Shown piece by piece: positions 8,512-17,414 of a stretch of 64,000 nucleotides of DNA. Under the pieces are notes generated by a model that worked only from the letters and a program-made list of their open reading frames with translations, made no database searches and was not told where the DNA came from. The DNA is taken from positions 17,482 through 81,481 of the forward strand of contig NZ_FMIQ01000082.1 in the NCBI RefSeq assembly GCF_900095695.1, read 5' to 3'. The stretch comes from Hafnia alvei. Its GTDB lineage: Bacteria > Pseudomonadota > Gammaproteobacteria > Enterobacterales > Enterobacteriaceae. The translations under genes and the position numbers were made by a program. The first letter of the stretch is position 1; each line of letters opens with the position of its first letter.

Positions 8512-10284
8512 TTAGGGTTCTATTGGCGGTTGATATGGCATGCTCTTATCTTCAAGCGCCAGCACCTTAGTTTCGCTTGGCGGCGATGGTTCGCAGTTAA
8601 CGCATTCGCTACTCTGAATAAACTTCAGCGCTAAATAGAGATCGGAAACAAACAACAGCCCTTTCTCTTCGCCCTTCGCTCGGTTTGCGCTGAACCAGCG
8701 TTTAAGATCGGTTCTTCTACCCGCTAAGACTAATTTGACGTTGCGCTGTTTTAAATCTCGTTTCAGTTCATCGATAGCTGAAATCACGCTGATATCGGGA
8801 TAGGTAAAGCTAGCGACCGCATCAATTACCACCCAGCGCGGCTGGAAAGGCATGCCGTCAACCAAATTGAGGACTCGCCTTTTAAAATAGCTGACGTTGA
8901 AATAGGTTAGCGGCGAGTTAAAACGGTACATCAGCACGCCTTCGACGGCTTTAACCTGAGCCCCGTTGCCTAACGAATGGATCATGCCCTCTTCGTTCAC
9001 GCCCAGTAGCTGTTCGGTTGGGCGAAACACGGTACGTAAAAACTGCAGCAGACCGAGTAAAACCGCCAGACCGATCCCCGGCATAACGCCGACTAACATC
9101 ACGCTAGCAAAGGTAAACAGCGCCAAACGAAACGCCGGTGGATTGCGGCGACGCAGTTGAATAATCGTGCGGAAGTCCAGCAACGACCACGACGCATAAA
9201 CTAACACCACGCCAAGAGCAGAAACTGGAATGTATTGCAGCGGAGAGGTAAAGAATAAAACTACCACGCCGATAACAATCGCCGCCACGATGGACACCAG
9301 CTGGCTTTTGCCACCGTTGGCATCGTTCACCGCCGTACGCGAGCTGGTGCCACTGATAGCAAAACCCTGAGACAAACCCGAGACTATGTTAGCTACGCCA
9401 AGCGCGCGGAACTCGGCATCGGCGTTAACCTCATAATTGTTTTTAGCGGCAAAGCTGCGCGCGGTCAGCATCAAACTCACAAAGCTAATCAGCGCTAGGT
9501 TAAGTGAAGGGATCACCAAGTCACGCAGCAAACCGGGTTGGAAGCTTGGCCATTGCACAATCGGCAAGCCGTCGCTGAATCCGCCAATCGTACGTATGCC
9601 GTGACGCGGTAATTCAAAGAGCCAAACCAGCAACATTGCGAGGCACATAGCGATGAGCGGCCCTGGCCAACTGGGGCGTAGTCGCCTCACGCCGATCAAC
9701 ACCGCCAACGTGAGCAGTGACAACAGCATGGTCGGCCAATGGCTTCCCAGCAAATCATACGGCAGCGAAAGCAAGCGTTCGATAAGCTCACGCGCTTTAG
9801 TTTGGAAGCCAAAAATTTTGCCTAACTGATCGACGATAATCGTTATTGTCAGACCGTTTAATAACCCGGTGAGAATGGGCCGCGACAGTAAATCAGCCAG
9901 CGCGCCAAGACGAAAACGGCTGGCGATCAAGCACCAACCGCCGGTCATCAGCGTCATCATGATGCACAGCTGCCATTGAAGCTCAGAGTTACCGGCGGCG
10001 AGCGGCGTCACAACCGCCGCGATCACCGCACAGGTAGCCGTATCCGGCCCCACGATGACCTGACGCGAGGAACCGAAAAGCGCATAGGCAATCATGGGGA
10101 ACACGCAGGAATAGAGCCCAACGATAGCCCCAACGCCTGCTAAATCGGCGTAGGCAATCGCCACCGGCAAAGCCACGGCGGCAACCGAAAGCCCGGCACG
10201 AATATCACTTGTCAGCCACTCCCGCTGATAACCCATCAAGAGGGCTAAACCCGGCATCCAGCCGTTAATAAATTTCCATTTCAT
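8512..10284 (-). CDS. SulP/SLC26 family anion transporter with STAS domain
   Basis: A 590-residue inner membrane transporter. The N-terminal 400 residues form the multi-span SulP core (ALPVAIAYADLAGVGAIVGLYSCVFPMIAYALFGSSRQVIVGPD). A cytoplasmic STAS domain follows (about 430-550, VLMYRFNSPLTYFNVSYFKRRV...WVVIDAVASF). It differs from E. coli DauA (YchM), so the substrate (sulfate, bicarbonate or a dicarboxylate) is open. It sits in opposite orientation between yciC and yciB, which are neighbours in E. coli, so it was probably inserted in this lineage. Confidence 0.9.
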   Translation of the reverse strand: MKWKFINGWMPGLALLMGYQREWLTSDIRAGLSVAAVALPVAIAYADLAGVGAIVGLYSCVFPMIAYALFGSSRQVIVGPDTATCAVIAAVVTPLAAGNSELQWQLCIMMTLMTGGWCLIASRFRLGALADLLSRPILTGLLNGLTITIIVDQLGKIFGFQTKARELIERLLSLPYDLLGSHWPTMLLSLLTLAVLIGVRRLRPSWPGPLIAMCLAMLLVWLFELPRHGIRTIGGFSDGLPIVQWPSFQPGLLRDLVIPSLNLALISFVSLMLTARSFAAKNNYEVNADAEFRALGVANIVSGLSQGFAISGTSSRTAVNDANGGKSQLVSIVAAIVIGVVVLFFTSPLQYIPVSALGVVLVYASWSLLDFRTIIQLRRRNPPAFRLALFTFASVMLVGVMPGIGLAVLLGLLQFLRTVFRPTEQLLGVNEEGMIHSLGNGAQVKAVEGVLMYRFNSPLTYFNVSYFKRRVLNLVDGMPFQPRWVVIDAVASFTYPDISVISAIDELKRDLKQRNVKLVLAGRRTDLKRWFSANRAKGEEKGLLFVSDLYLALKFIQSSECVNCEPSPPSETKVLALEDKSMPYQPPIEP

Positions 10285-10513
10285 GTCGCTTACCTTCTTT
10301 ACACGCCTGCTACATCATGCGTGTAAGCAACAAACTTATCAAGGTGATAGCAAGCATTATGCCATCTTGTAAGTATTTGCAAAAATAGCCGTCGTTGCAT
10401 CCCACTCGGCGGCATTATGCGCGATAATGAAGGCAGGTACGCGTTAGGGTTTTAATGCCTCACCGCACTGAATCGGGTATAGTCGCTCGGTTAACTGATT
10501 TATGGACAGGTAT

Positions 10514-11059
10514 ATGAAGCAGCTTTTAGATTTTCTGCCCCTAGTAGTATTTTTTGTCTGTTACAAGCTTTATGACATTTACGTGGCCTCTGGCGCGTTG
10601 ATCGCAGCCACTGCGGTAGCGCTAATCGTGACCTGGCTTAAATATCGTAAAGTAGAAAAAATGACGCTTATCACCTTCGTGATGGTCGCTATTTTCGGTA
10701 CGCTGACGTTGGTATTCCATAACGATTTGTTTATCAAATGGAAAGTGACCGTTATCTATGCACTGTTCTCCATCGCGCTGCTGGTAAGCCAAATCGTACT
10801 GAAAAAACCGTTGATCCAACGCATGCTTGGCAAAGAAATTTCGCTGCCCGATATCGTGTGGTCACGTCTGAACGCGGCGTGGGCGCTGTTCTTTATGGCC
10901 TGTGGTATCGCTAACCTGTATGTGGCGTTCTGGATGCCGCAAAGCGTTTGGGTTGATTTTAAAGTCTTCGGACTCACAGCACTGACGCTGGTCTTCACGT
11001 TATTAAGCGGCGTATATATCTACCGTCATATGACTGAAGAACAAAAGCTCGGCAAATAA
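10514..11059 (+). CDS. yciB: Inner membrane septation-related protein YciB
   Basis: A 181-residue protein with five to six membrane spans, nearly colinear with E. coli YciB ([57 protein letters not shown]). The family is tied to cell-envelope integrity and septation in Shigella (IspA) and E. coli. ATG 10514 fits the family start and has GGACAGG upstream. It is co-directional with yciA, 63 bases downstream. Confidence 0.95.
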   Translation: MKQLLDFLPLVVFFVCYKLYDIYVASGALIAATAVALIVTWLKYRKVEKMTLITFVMVAIFGTLTLVFHNDLFIKWKVTVIYALFSIALLVSQIVLKKPLIQRMLGKEISLPDIVWSRLNAAWALFFMACGIANLYVAFWMPQSVWVDFKVFGLTALTLVFTLLSGVYIYRHMTEEQKLGK

Positions 11060-11122
11060 GGTTTTTCCTGAACGCAATCGGCTTCAGGGAAGTGGTAACT
11101 GAAAAGAATAAGACTGACATTT

Positions 11123-11551
11123 ATGAACGAAAAACATCGTTTCCCTGAGGGAGAGCTTGTCCTTCGTACTTTGGCAATGCCAGCCGACACTAACGCCAAT
11201 GGTGATATTTTCGGTGGCTGGATTATGTCGCAGATGGACATCGGCGGCGCAATTCTGGCAAAAGAAGTGGCTGAAGGACGTGTTGTTACCGTGGCGGTTA
11301 ACGGTATCACCTTTTTAAAACCGGTCGCCGTGGGCGATGTGGTGTGTTGTTATGCACGCTGTATCCGCACCGGCCGCAGTTCCATTACTGTCAATATCGA
11401 GGTGTGGGTGAAAAAGGTGTCCTCTGACCCTATTGGACAACGTTACTGCGTCACTGAAGCCGTCTTTACCTACGTTGCAGTTGATGATGACAACAAGTCA
11501 CGCACCTTGCCTGCGGGCAAAGAGAACTTCCGCGTTGGCTTCGACGATTAA
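11123..11551 (+). CDS. yciA: Acyl-CoA thioesterase YciA
   Basis: A 142-residue hot-dog-fold thioesterase that hydrolyses acyl-CoA. The signature ADTNANGDIFGGWIMSQMDIGGAILA at residues 21-46 carries the active-site region, followed by FLKPVAVGDVVCCYARC and EVWVKKV. The C-terminus is about ten residues longer than in E. coli (PAGKENFRVGFDD). It probably shares a transcript with yciB, and a bidirectional terminator separates it from tonB. Confidence 0.95.
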   Translation: MNEKHRFPEGELVLRTLAMPADTNANGDIFGGWIMSQMDIGGAILAKEVAEGRVVTVAVNGITFLKPVAVGDVVCCYARCIRTGRSSITVNIEVWVKKVSSDPIGQRYCVTEAVFTYVAVDDDNKSRTLPAGKENFRVGFDD

Positions 11552-11576
11552 GATCTTCGCGGCGATTTAAGCCTAC

Positions 11577-11610
11577 AAAAAAGCCAGCCACACTGTGACT
11601 GGCTTTTTTA
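11577..11610. terminator. Bidirectional terminator between yciA and tonB
   Basis: Stem AAAAAGCCAGCCACA / TGTGACTGGCTTTTT with A and T runs on the two sides; 25 bases after yciA and 16 bases from the tonB stop. E. coli also has a shared tonB terminator. Confidence 0.88.
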
Positions 11611-11625
11611 TTGACCCTGAATCGA

Positions 11626-12438
11626 TTATTGGATTTCAGTTTCACCCGACATGCGGAAGATAATCGTCTTAGTCAGTCCCTTCCCTTCACGACCCGTCGC
11701 AAAACGCCATTTCTTCAGCGCCTGTTTCACATCACGTTCAAACAAGTTGCGTGGCTCTGCGGAGATGATCTCCACGTTTGTCGTCCGCCCGTTACTATCA
11801 ACGTCATAACGAACAACAACCTTACCTTCTAGTTTCAACGCAACGGCACGCGCTGGGTATATTGGCCTGACAATGCTTAGCGCCTGTGGGCCACTAGGTA
11901 CTGCGGCAACCGCGGGTGCACTGGCGGTGTTGTTGCTCGCTTTCGTCGTTGATGTGCTGCTGTGCGTCGACGTGCTAGAGGCCGACGTTTCAGGCGACGT
12001 CACCGTGCGGGTTGGCGTCTCTTCACGCGGCTTTTCTTCAACCACTTTTTTCGGCTGAGGTTTAACGACCTCTTTCTTCACCGGTTTTGGTTTTGGCTTA
12101 ATGACAGGTTTAGGCTCGGGCTTTGGTTCCGGCTTTGGCTCAGGCTCGGGTTTAGGCTCTGGCTTCGGCTCTTCTTTTGGCGGTGGCGGCGGAGCAGCCT
12201 CCGGTTTGGCATCAGGCTGAGGGATCGCGACAGGCGCCGGAGCGGCAAACATCGCAGGGTTAACCATTACCACATTGATCGGTTCCGGCTCCTCAGCGGG
12301 CATATGCAGCATTTCCTGCGCAGAGGCATACAGCAAACCAGCGATTAGCGTTGAATGCAACCCGATGGACAGCGTCGTTGGCCATGAAAGACGACGTGTC
12401 AGGAAAAACTTCTTCAGTGGTGATGTTTTCAGCGACAA
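11626..12438 (-). CDS. tonB: Energy-transducing protein TonB
   Basis: A 270-residue TonB that couples the ExbBD proton-driven motor to outer membrane siderophore and cobalamin receptors. It has one N-terminal membrane anchor with the SxxxH motif (Ser24, His28). A long periplasmic Pro-Glu/Pro-Lys spacer (about 80-130, EPKPEPKPEP repeats) is followed by a Ser/Thr linker. The C-terminal domain (about 185-270) has RPIYPARAVALKLEGKVVVRYDVD. No ATG, and no better start, is available near the N-terminus; translation appears to begin at a TTG (12436-12438). Confidence 0.95.
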   Translation of the reverse strand: MSLKTSPLKKFFLTRRLSWPTTLSIGLHSTLIAGLLYASAQEMLHMPAEEPEPINVVMVNPAMFAAPAPVAIPQPDAKPEAAPPPPPKEEPKPEPKPEPEPKPEPKPEPKPVIKPKPKPVKKEVVKPQPKKVVEEKPREETPTRTVTSPETSASSTSTHSSTSTTKASNNTASAPAVAAVPSGPQALSIVRPIYPARAVALKLEGKVVVRYDVDSNGRTTNVEIISAEPRNLFERDVKQALKKWRFATGREGKGLTKTIIFRMSGETEIQ

Positions 12439-12510
12439 AGTGTTAGCAACCTGGTTTGACGGATTGATTTAACCCAAATGTTCTTTACTCAATAAGCCGC
12501 AAGTTTAAAT

Positions 12511-12529
12511 GCAAATAGCAATCATGTGC
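12511..12529. promoter_or_regulatory. Possible Fur box upstream of tonB
   Basis: GCAAATAGCAATCATGTGC matches 11 of 19 positions of the Fur consensus. E. coli tonB is Fur-regulated, which makes this plausible, but the match alone is weak. Confidence 0.25.
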
Positions 12530-12698
12530 AATGTGCAAAGGCGCCCAGAGCGAAAGAAAACACCCAATTGGCGGATAAAACATCAACCGCACAAACTCCT
12601 TAACAGCAGGATAACAGCCTTATTGCACGCTACGCCCAGATGCCGTAACGTGATGTTGTTTGTATCACACTCTTTATACCAACAATCAGGATAGCCTC

Positions 12699-12995
12699 AT
12701 GTTATATCTCATTTTCTCTCAGGATGTTCCCGACGCACTGGATAAGCGAATGACCGCACGCCCTGATCATTTGGCTCGCTTGCAGGTCTTACGTGATGAA
12801 GGACGTCTGCTGACCGCCGGTCCACTTCCTGCCATTGACTCTAACGACCCTGGTGCTGCCGGTTTCTTAGGTTCAGCCATCATTGCCGAATTTGAATCGT
12901 TAGAGCATGCCAAAGAATGGGCCGATGCTGACCCGTACGTCGCCGCTGGCGTGTATCAGGCGGTTACCGTGGTTCCATATAAGAAAGTATTTTAA
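12699..12995 (+). CDS. yciI: YciI family protein
   Basis: A 98-residue ferredoxin-like alpha/beta protein ([80 protein letters not shown]). The family has a conserved Asp-His pair proposed to be catalytic; here His28 within RPDHL is visible. The function in cells is unknown. ATG 12699 fits the family start; upstream in-frame residues do not. It lies next to tonB, as in E. coli, and has its own terminator. Confidence 0.95.
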   Translation: MLYLIFSQDVPDALDKRMTARPDHLARLQVLRDEGRLLTAGPLPAIDSNDPGAAGFLGSAIIAEFESLEHAKEWADADPYVAAGVYQAVTVVPYKKVF

Positions 12996-13024
12996 AACAG
13001 AACGTTATTGCCAAATTCTGGATA

Positions 13025-13053
13025 TAAAAAAGGCCTGCTTGCGCAGGCCTTCC
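13025..13053 (+). terminator. Intrinsic terminator after yciI
   Basis: Perfect stem AAGGCCTGC / GCAGGCCTT with a TTGC loop. Confidence 0.8.
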
Positions 13054-13547
13054 TTAATTCAGAGAAGTGCATTTAGCGGGGCTACATGGAGATTCCATTG
13101 ATAATGCTAAATGCGCTTTTCTGTCACAATCAAGTGATGCTGCGCAGTCTACCCTTAAACCTCGAGCCCCGCAACATCCTGATAATTAGTACTTATGAGT
13201 TATACAAATCGCTGATTCAAAAATGATGATTAAACCGTCAAAACGCTGAAAAAACGGGGTCTAATCGATGATAAAAGCAGCGTTTATCACTAGGATTTAT
13301 CTATTTGTTTACAGCCTATTGCAGCTATTGATAAAAATGCCCGCCGGAGCCTAGACCTCAAACCACAACTCTGGCAGGATAGAACTCAAGGAAACACGGA
13401 TAACTTATTGTTTATATAAGCCTGTTTTTTAGGTTGGATGATCCGGCGCGATGCTGGCAACCTTCTCCACCGCGCTAAGAGTCAAAAAATCGATATCGAT
13501 TTATTACGGATGTTTCACTTTCACCGAATAATGAGGAATTCACGATT
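13054..13547. other. Non-coding stretch between yciI and the Dps-like gene
   Basis: About 490 bases without a convincing gene. It contains a nested inverted repeat at 13063-13122 and, near its right end, a 16-mer (13416-13431) shared with the region upstream of the BON lipoprotein. No further structure was seen. Confidence 0.6.
13063..13122. repeat. Nested inverted repeat, possible structured RNA
   Basis: Outer arms AGAAGTGCATTTAGC and GCTAAATGCGCTTTTCT pair over nine perfect central positions (GCATTTAGC/GCTAAATGC) plus flanking positions. An inner hairpin ATGGA-GAT-TCCAT lies between them. It sits 67 bases beyond the yciI stop, past its terminator. No promoter or known RNA family was recognised. 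Confidence 0.5.
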
Positions 13548-14039
13548 ATGGCGACAACGAAAAAAGCGACAAAATCCCACATTGGTCTCGATACCAAACA
13601 ATCTGCCAAACTGGCAGAAGACCTCAATAGCCTGCTCGGTAACTATCAAATTTTGTACATGAACGTACGCGGCTATCATTGGAATATCACCGGACCACAG
13701 TTCTTTGAACTGCACGTGAAATTTGAAGAAACCTACAACGATCTGCTGCTGAAGGTCGATGAGATTGCCGAACGTATCCTGACGCTGGGTTATCAACCGC
13801 GTCACGCGTTCAGTGAATATCTGAAAACAGCGGATATTAAAGAAGATACCAATGTGACCGACGATAAAGGTACGTTGAAAGGTCTACTGTCAGGTTATTC
13901 AATTCTGCTGACGCAGCAGCGTGAAATTCTGGCGTTGGCAAGCGAAGCCGGTGACGAAGGGACGTCTTCTTTGATGAGCGATTACATCAAAGAGCAGGAA
14001 AAACAGGTTTGGATGTTAAACGCCTATCTGGGCAAATAA
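13548..14039 (+). CDS. Dps-family DNA-binding / iron-storage protein
   Basis: A 163-residue ferritin-like protein. The Dps ferroxidase ligands are in the expected places: YHWNITG (about residue 43), then LHVKFEETYNDL and VDEIAERI about 15-25 residues later. The Lys-rich N-terminus (MATTKKATK) resembles the DNA-binding tail of Dps. It is shorter than E. coli Dps and closer to the wider YciE-unrelated Dps-like group. Such proteins oxidise ferrous iron with peroxide and store it as a ferric core. It is monocistronic with its own terminator. Confidence 0.9.
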   Translation: MATTKKATKSHIGLDTKQSAKLAEDLNSLLGNYQILYMNVRGYHWNITGPQFFELHVKFEETYNDLLLKVDEIAERILTLGYQPRHAFSEYLKTADIKEDTNVTDDKGTLKGLLSGYSILLTQQREILALASEAGDEGTSSLMSDYIKEQEKQVWMLNAYLGK

Positions 14040-14058
14040 TCCCGCGTTAAGTTTTGCT

Positions 14059-14089
14059 CCAGCCCCGCAATGCGGGGCTGAATTTTTTC
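14059..14089 (+). terminator. Intrinsic terminator after the Dps-like gene
   Basis: Perfect stem AGCCCCGC / GCGGGGCT with an AAT loop, followed by AATTTTTT. Confidence 0.88.
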
Positions 14090-14265
14090 TACCACTCATA
14101 AGCCACAGAATACAGCAATGAACGATGATGCTGAATTTTGTGTAAGCGGCGAACACTATAGATGTGTCGGTTTCTGCGGGATTGGCCTTCTAACCAGCAA
14201 CTGCGTCGACGGTGTACCTGACGCAACATACGCCAGCGCCCTACTTCATTTCTACTACGTCGCAT
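14089..14265 (-). CDS. yciY: Small basic protein YciY
   Basis: A 58-residue Arg-rich protein (MRRSRNEVGRWRMLRQVHRR start, then SCWLEGQSRRN). It aligns well with E. coli YciY (MKRSRTEVGRWRMQRQ), and is also located just upstream of, and divergent from, the cardiolipin synthase gene. ATG 14265 is the family start; the longer upstream reading is not supported. The function is unknown. Confidence 0.85.
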   Translation of the reverse strand: MRRSRNEVGRWRMLRQVHRRRSCWLEGQSRRNRHIYSVRRLHKIQHHRSLLYSVAYEW

Positions 14266-14515
14266 GACAAACGTCTCTCTGGGTAAGTGCGCGGGCATTA
14301 TAAACCTATAGTGATATTTGTCACACAATCGATTTGCTTTCTTCGTTTTAACCCGTCAGCACATGACAGACAAAAATTTGTCTCAATGTTACAACCTGTA
14401 AATTAATACGAAATTTAAATCGATGACTTTTATCCGCGAAAAGGTTTTACCTTTCAACAACAGTGCGTAAACTCAATAGAGATAACGCTTTTTTGCGAAA
14501 GGACAACTCGCCTTT

Positions 14516-15976
14516 ATGACAACGTTTTATACCGTAATTAGCTGGCTTACGATTTTTGGCTACTGGTTACTCATTGCCAGCGTGACACTTCGCATTTTGA
14601 TGAAGCGCCGTGCGGTTCCCTCCGCCATGGCTTGGTTGCTCATCATCTATATTCTGCCACTGGTGGGGATCATCGCTTACCTGTCATTCGGAGAACTTCA
14701 CTTAGGGAAAAGACGTGCCGAACGTGCTAAAGCGATGTGGCCCTCTACGGCGCATTGGCTTGCCGACCTTAAAAGTTGTAAATCCATTTTTGCGACAGGC
14801 AACAGTGAAGTCGCCGCGCCGCTGTTTCAGCTGTGTGAGCGCCGTCAGGGAATTGCCGGCGTTAAGGGCAACCAGCTACAGTTACTGACCACCAGCGACG
14901 ATACGCTCAAGGCCTTAATTCGTGATATCGAGCTGGCGCGCAGCAATATTGAGATGGTGTTTTATATTTGGCAACCCGGTGGATTAGCCGATCAGGTTGC
15001 CGAGTCGTTGATGGCAGCGGCGAGACGCGGCGTACATTGCCGATTGCTGCTCGACTCCGCTGGCAGTGTGACCTTCTTCCGCAGCCCTTATCCTGCCATG
15101 ATGCGTAATGCAGGCGTTGAAGTTGTCGAAGCGCTGAAAGTTAATCTTATGCGCGTTTTCTTGCGACGCATGGATTTACGCCAGCACCGGAAAGTGGTTT
15201 TGATTGATAATTTTATCGCTTATACCGGCAGCATGAACTTGGTTGACCCGCGTTTCTTTAAACAAGATGCCGGCGTTGGGCAATGGATTGACGTAATGGC
15301 GAGAATGGAAGGCCCGGTAGCCACTACCATGGGCATCATTTTCTCCTGTGATTGGGAGATTGAAACCGGCAAACGTATTTTGCCACCGGAGCCTGAATAT
15401 CATTCTCTGCCGTTCGAAGAGGAATCAGGACATACCATTCAGGTTATTGCTTCCGGTCCGGGTTTCCCTGATGAACTGATCCATCAAGCGCTGCTGACCT
15501 CGGTCTATTCCGCCCGTGAACAACTCATCATGACCACGCCTTATTTCGTGCCGAGCGATGATTTGCTGCATGCGATTTGCACCGCGGCACAGCGTGGCGT
15601 TGATGTCTCTATCATCGTACCAAAGAAAAACGACTCTATGATGGTAGGCTGGGCCAGCCGCTCATTCTTCACAGAACTGCTGGAGGCGGGCGTTAAAATT
15701 TACCAGTTTGAAGGTGGTCTGCTGCACACCAAGAGCGTATTGGTAGATGGCCAGCTTAGTCTGGTTGGCACGGTCAATCTGGATATGCGTAGCCTGTGGC
15801 TGAATTTTGAAATCACCTTAGTGATTGACGACGATGGCTTTGGCGCTGACTTAGCCTGTGTACAAGACGATTATATTGCCCGTTCTACTCTGCTTGACCA
15901 CGCTGGCTGGCTAAAACGCCCGCTGTGGCAGCGCGTGGTTGAACGACTGTTTTACTTTTTCAGCCCATTGCTGTAA
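14516..15976 (+). CDS. clsA: Cardiolipin synthase A
   Basis: A 486-residue membrane-bound phospholipase-D-type enzyme that makes cardiolipin from two phosphatidylglycerols. Two N-terminal membrane spans (residues 5-60) precede two HKD motifs: [19 protein letters not shown] near residue 220 and [20 protein letters not shown] near residue 400. Both motifs are intact. The length equals that of E. coli ClsA. It precedes yciU by 42 bases, as in E. coli. Confidence 0.96.
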   Translation: MTTFYTVISWLTIFGYWLLIASVTLRILMKRRAVPSAMAWLLIIYILPLVGIIAYLSFGELHLGKRRAERAKAMWPSTAHWLADLKSCKSIFATGNSEVAAPLFQLCERRQGIAGVKGNQLQLLTTSDDTLKALIRDIELARSNIEMVFYIWQPGGLADQVAESLMAAARRGVHCRLLLDSAGSVTFFRSPYPAMMRNAGVEVVEALKVNLMRVFLRRMDLRQHRKVVLIDNFIAYTGSMNLVDPRFFKQDAGVGQWIDVMARMEGPVATTMGIIFSCDWEIETGKRILPPEPEYHSLPFEEESGHTIQVIASGPGFPDELIHQALLTSVYSAREQLIMTTPYFVPSDDLLHAICTAAQRGVDVSIIVPKKNDSMMVGWASRSFFTELLEAGVKIYQFEGGLLHTKSVLVDGQLSLVGTVNLDMRSLWLNFEITLVIDDDGFGADLACVQDDYIARSTLLDHAGWLKRPLWQRVVERLFYFFSPLL

Positions 15977-16018
15977 ATAGCTTGGCTAATTGATGATGAG
16001 ACAGTACAGGACACTCTT

Positions 16019-16345
16019 ATGATGGATTTAGACAACCGACTCACCGAAGATGAAGCCTTAGATCAGGCCTACGATATTTTTCTTGAACTGGCCGTCGACA
16101 ACCTCGACCCTGCTGACGTTATTCTGTTTAACCTGCAGTTTGAAGAGCGCGGCGCGGCTGAATTATTTGATCCTGCCGAAGATTGGAAAGATCACGTTGA
16201 TTTCGACTTGAACCCTGATTTCTTCGTGGAAGTAGTGATTGGTCTAACCGATGGCGAATCAGAAGACATCACCGACGTGTTTGCTCGCGTACTAATTTGC
16301 CGCGAGAAAGATCACAAACTTTGCCATATTTTGTGGAAAGAGTAA
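16019..16345 (+). CDS. yciU: DUF440 (dsDNA-mimic) protein YciU
   Basis: A 108-residue, strongly acidic protein ([47 protein letters not shown]), close to E. coli YciU. Proteins of this family were proposed to mimic double-stranded DNA because of their surface charge. Probably co-transcribed with clsA. Confidence 0.94.
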   Translation: MMDLDNRLTEDEALDQAYDIFLELAVDNLDPADVILFNLQFEERGAAELFDPAEDWKDHVDFDLNPDFFVEVVIGLTDGESEDITDVFARVLICREKDHKLCHILWKE

Positions 16346-16370
16346 GTTTCCACTGCACCACGCCAGTTAA

Positions 16371-16400
16371 AACGCACAGCTGAAGCTGTGCGTTTTTGTT
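16371..16400. terminator. Terminator between yciU and the ion channel gene
   Basis: Stem AACGCACAGCT / AGCTGTGCGTT with a GA loop, then a T-rich run. Confidence 0.85.
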
Positions 16401-17251
16401 TTAATCATGAGGCTGCTTGCTAAGCCGTTTACTGCAAAACTTGCAATACACCGCATCGTCGTCATGGCCCGACTTATGGCAGTGTTCACAATGACGTACG
16501 GTACGTCGACGCTGCAATACTTCGGTCATATGGGCCGTTAACACCCCGGTGGGGATAGCGATAATAGAGTAGCCGATCAAGATTAATACCGAAGCCAGAA
16601 TGCGCCCCGCCGGCGTATGAGGGGTTATGTCGCCATAGCCAACCGTCGTCATGGTCACCACGGCCCAATAAACTGATACAGGAAGACTGGTAAAACCGTG
16701 CTCGGGGCCTTCGATCACATACATCACCCCACCAAATAAACACAACAGGATCATCACAAAGGTAAAAAACACCAATAGTTTTTTGCGTACGCCAACGATG
16801 CTGTCCCACAACAACGTCGCGGAGCCCATATAACGCAGCATTTTAAAGATGCGCAACACCCTTAAAACACGCATTAGGCGCAGCAACGTGACATATTCAA
16901 CGGCCATGTGTGGGAAAAGAAGTAAACAATAGAGCGGCAGCGTAGTCAGCAGATCGACAATGCCCAAAAAACTCGACGCATATTTTTTAGACTTGGGCGT
17001 AGTCAGCAAACGAAGCAGATATTCAGCGGTAAATACCACCGTAAAAAACACTTCTAACTTTAGGCCTAAATCCTCACGCGCCACCAGCACACGCAAGGGT
17101 TTTGGATCGCCTGATTCCATAAACACCAGCACGACGCTGGCGACAGCCATGGTGATCCAAAAGAACTCCATTTTGCGCCCAAAGGCGGTGTGGGTATCGA
17201 ATAAACTGCTATATAAACTCTGCCGCCAAGTGCTTTTTTCATGCCCGTCAT
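16401..17251 (-). pseudogene. Voltage-gated potassium channel-like ion transporter, disrupted at the 5' end
   Basis: Residues from ATG 17171 (256 codons) form a six-span channel. It has an Arg-rich S4 (LLRLMRVLRVLRIFKMLRYM), the selectivity filter TTVGYGD in the pore loop and a C-terminal zinc-ribbon-like tail (CEHCHKSGH...YCKFC). The true N-terminus lies further upstream: the in-frame codons before 17171 read STWRQSLYSSLFDTHTAFGRK, conserved in this family, but contain no start. A good start (GAGG then ATG 17251, MTGMKK) is in another frame. The two frames join if the A6 run at 17234-17239 gains one base. It is not E. coli Kch. Confidence 0.75.
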
Positions 17252-17414
17252 GCTGACCTCAAAAGAGTTATTTGAGCGTAATCCCCCCACTTTAGCACCA
17301 CAATATAACGCGATGGCTTTATATAAGTGTCACTAATGGTAAAACATTTCAGCATCCCGCCACACTTTGATGCCGCTATCAGAATAGATAGCGGCACGTT
17401 GCATGCTTAGCGGC

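Noticed and set aside
8512..10284. Naming the SulP protein DauA/YchM
   Set aside because: Sequence differs across the core and the STAS domain; DauA motifs are not matched.
16401..17171. Identification of the ion channel as E. coli Kch
   Set aside because: E. coli Kch has a C-terminal RCK domain and different spans; this protein has a short zinc-ribbon-like tail and a classical S4, so only the general channel family is given.
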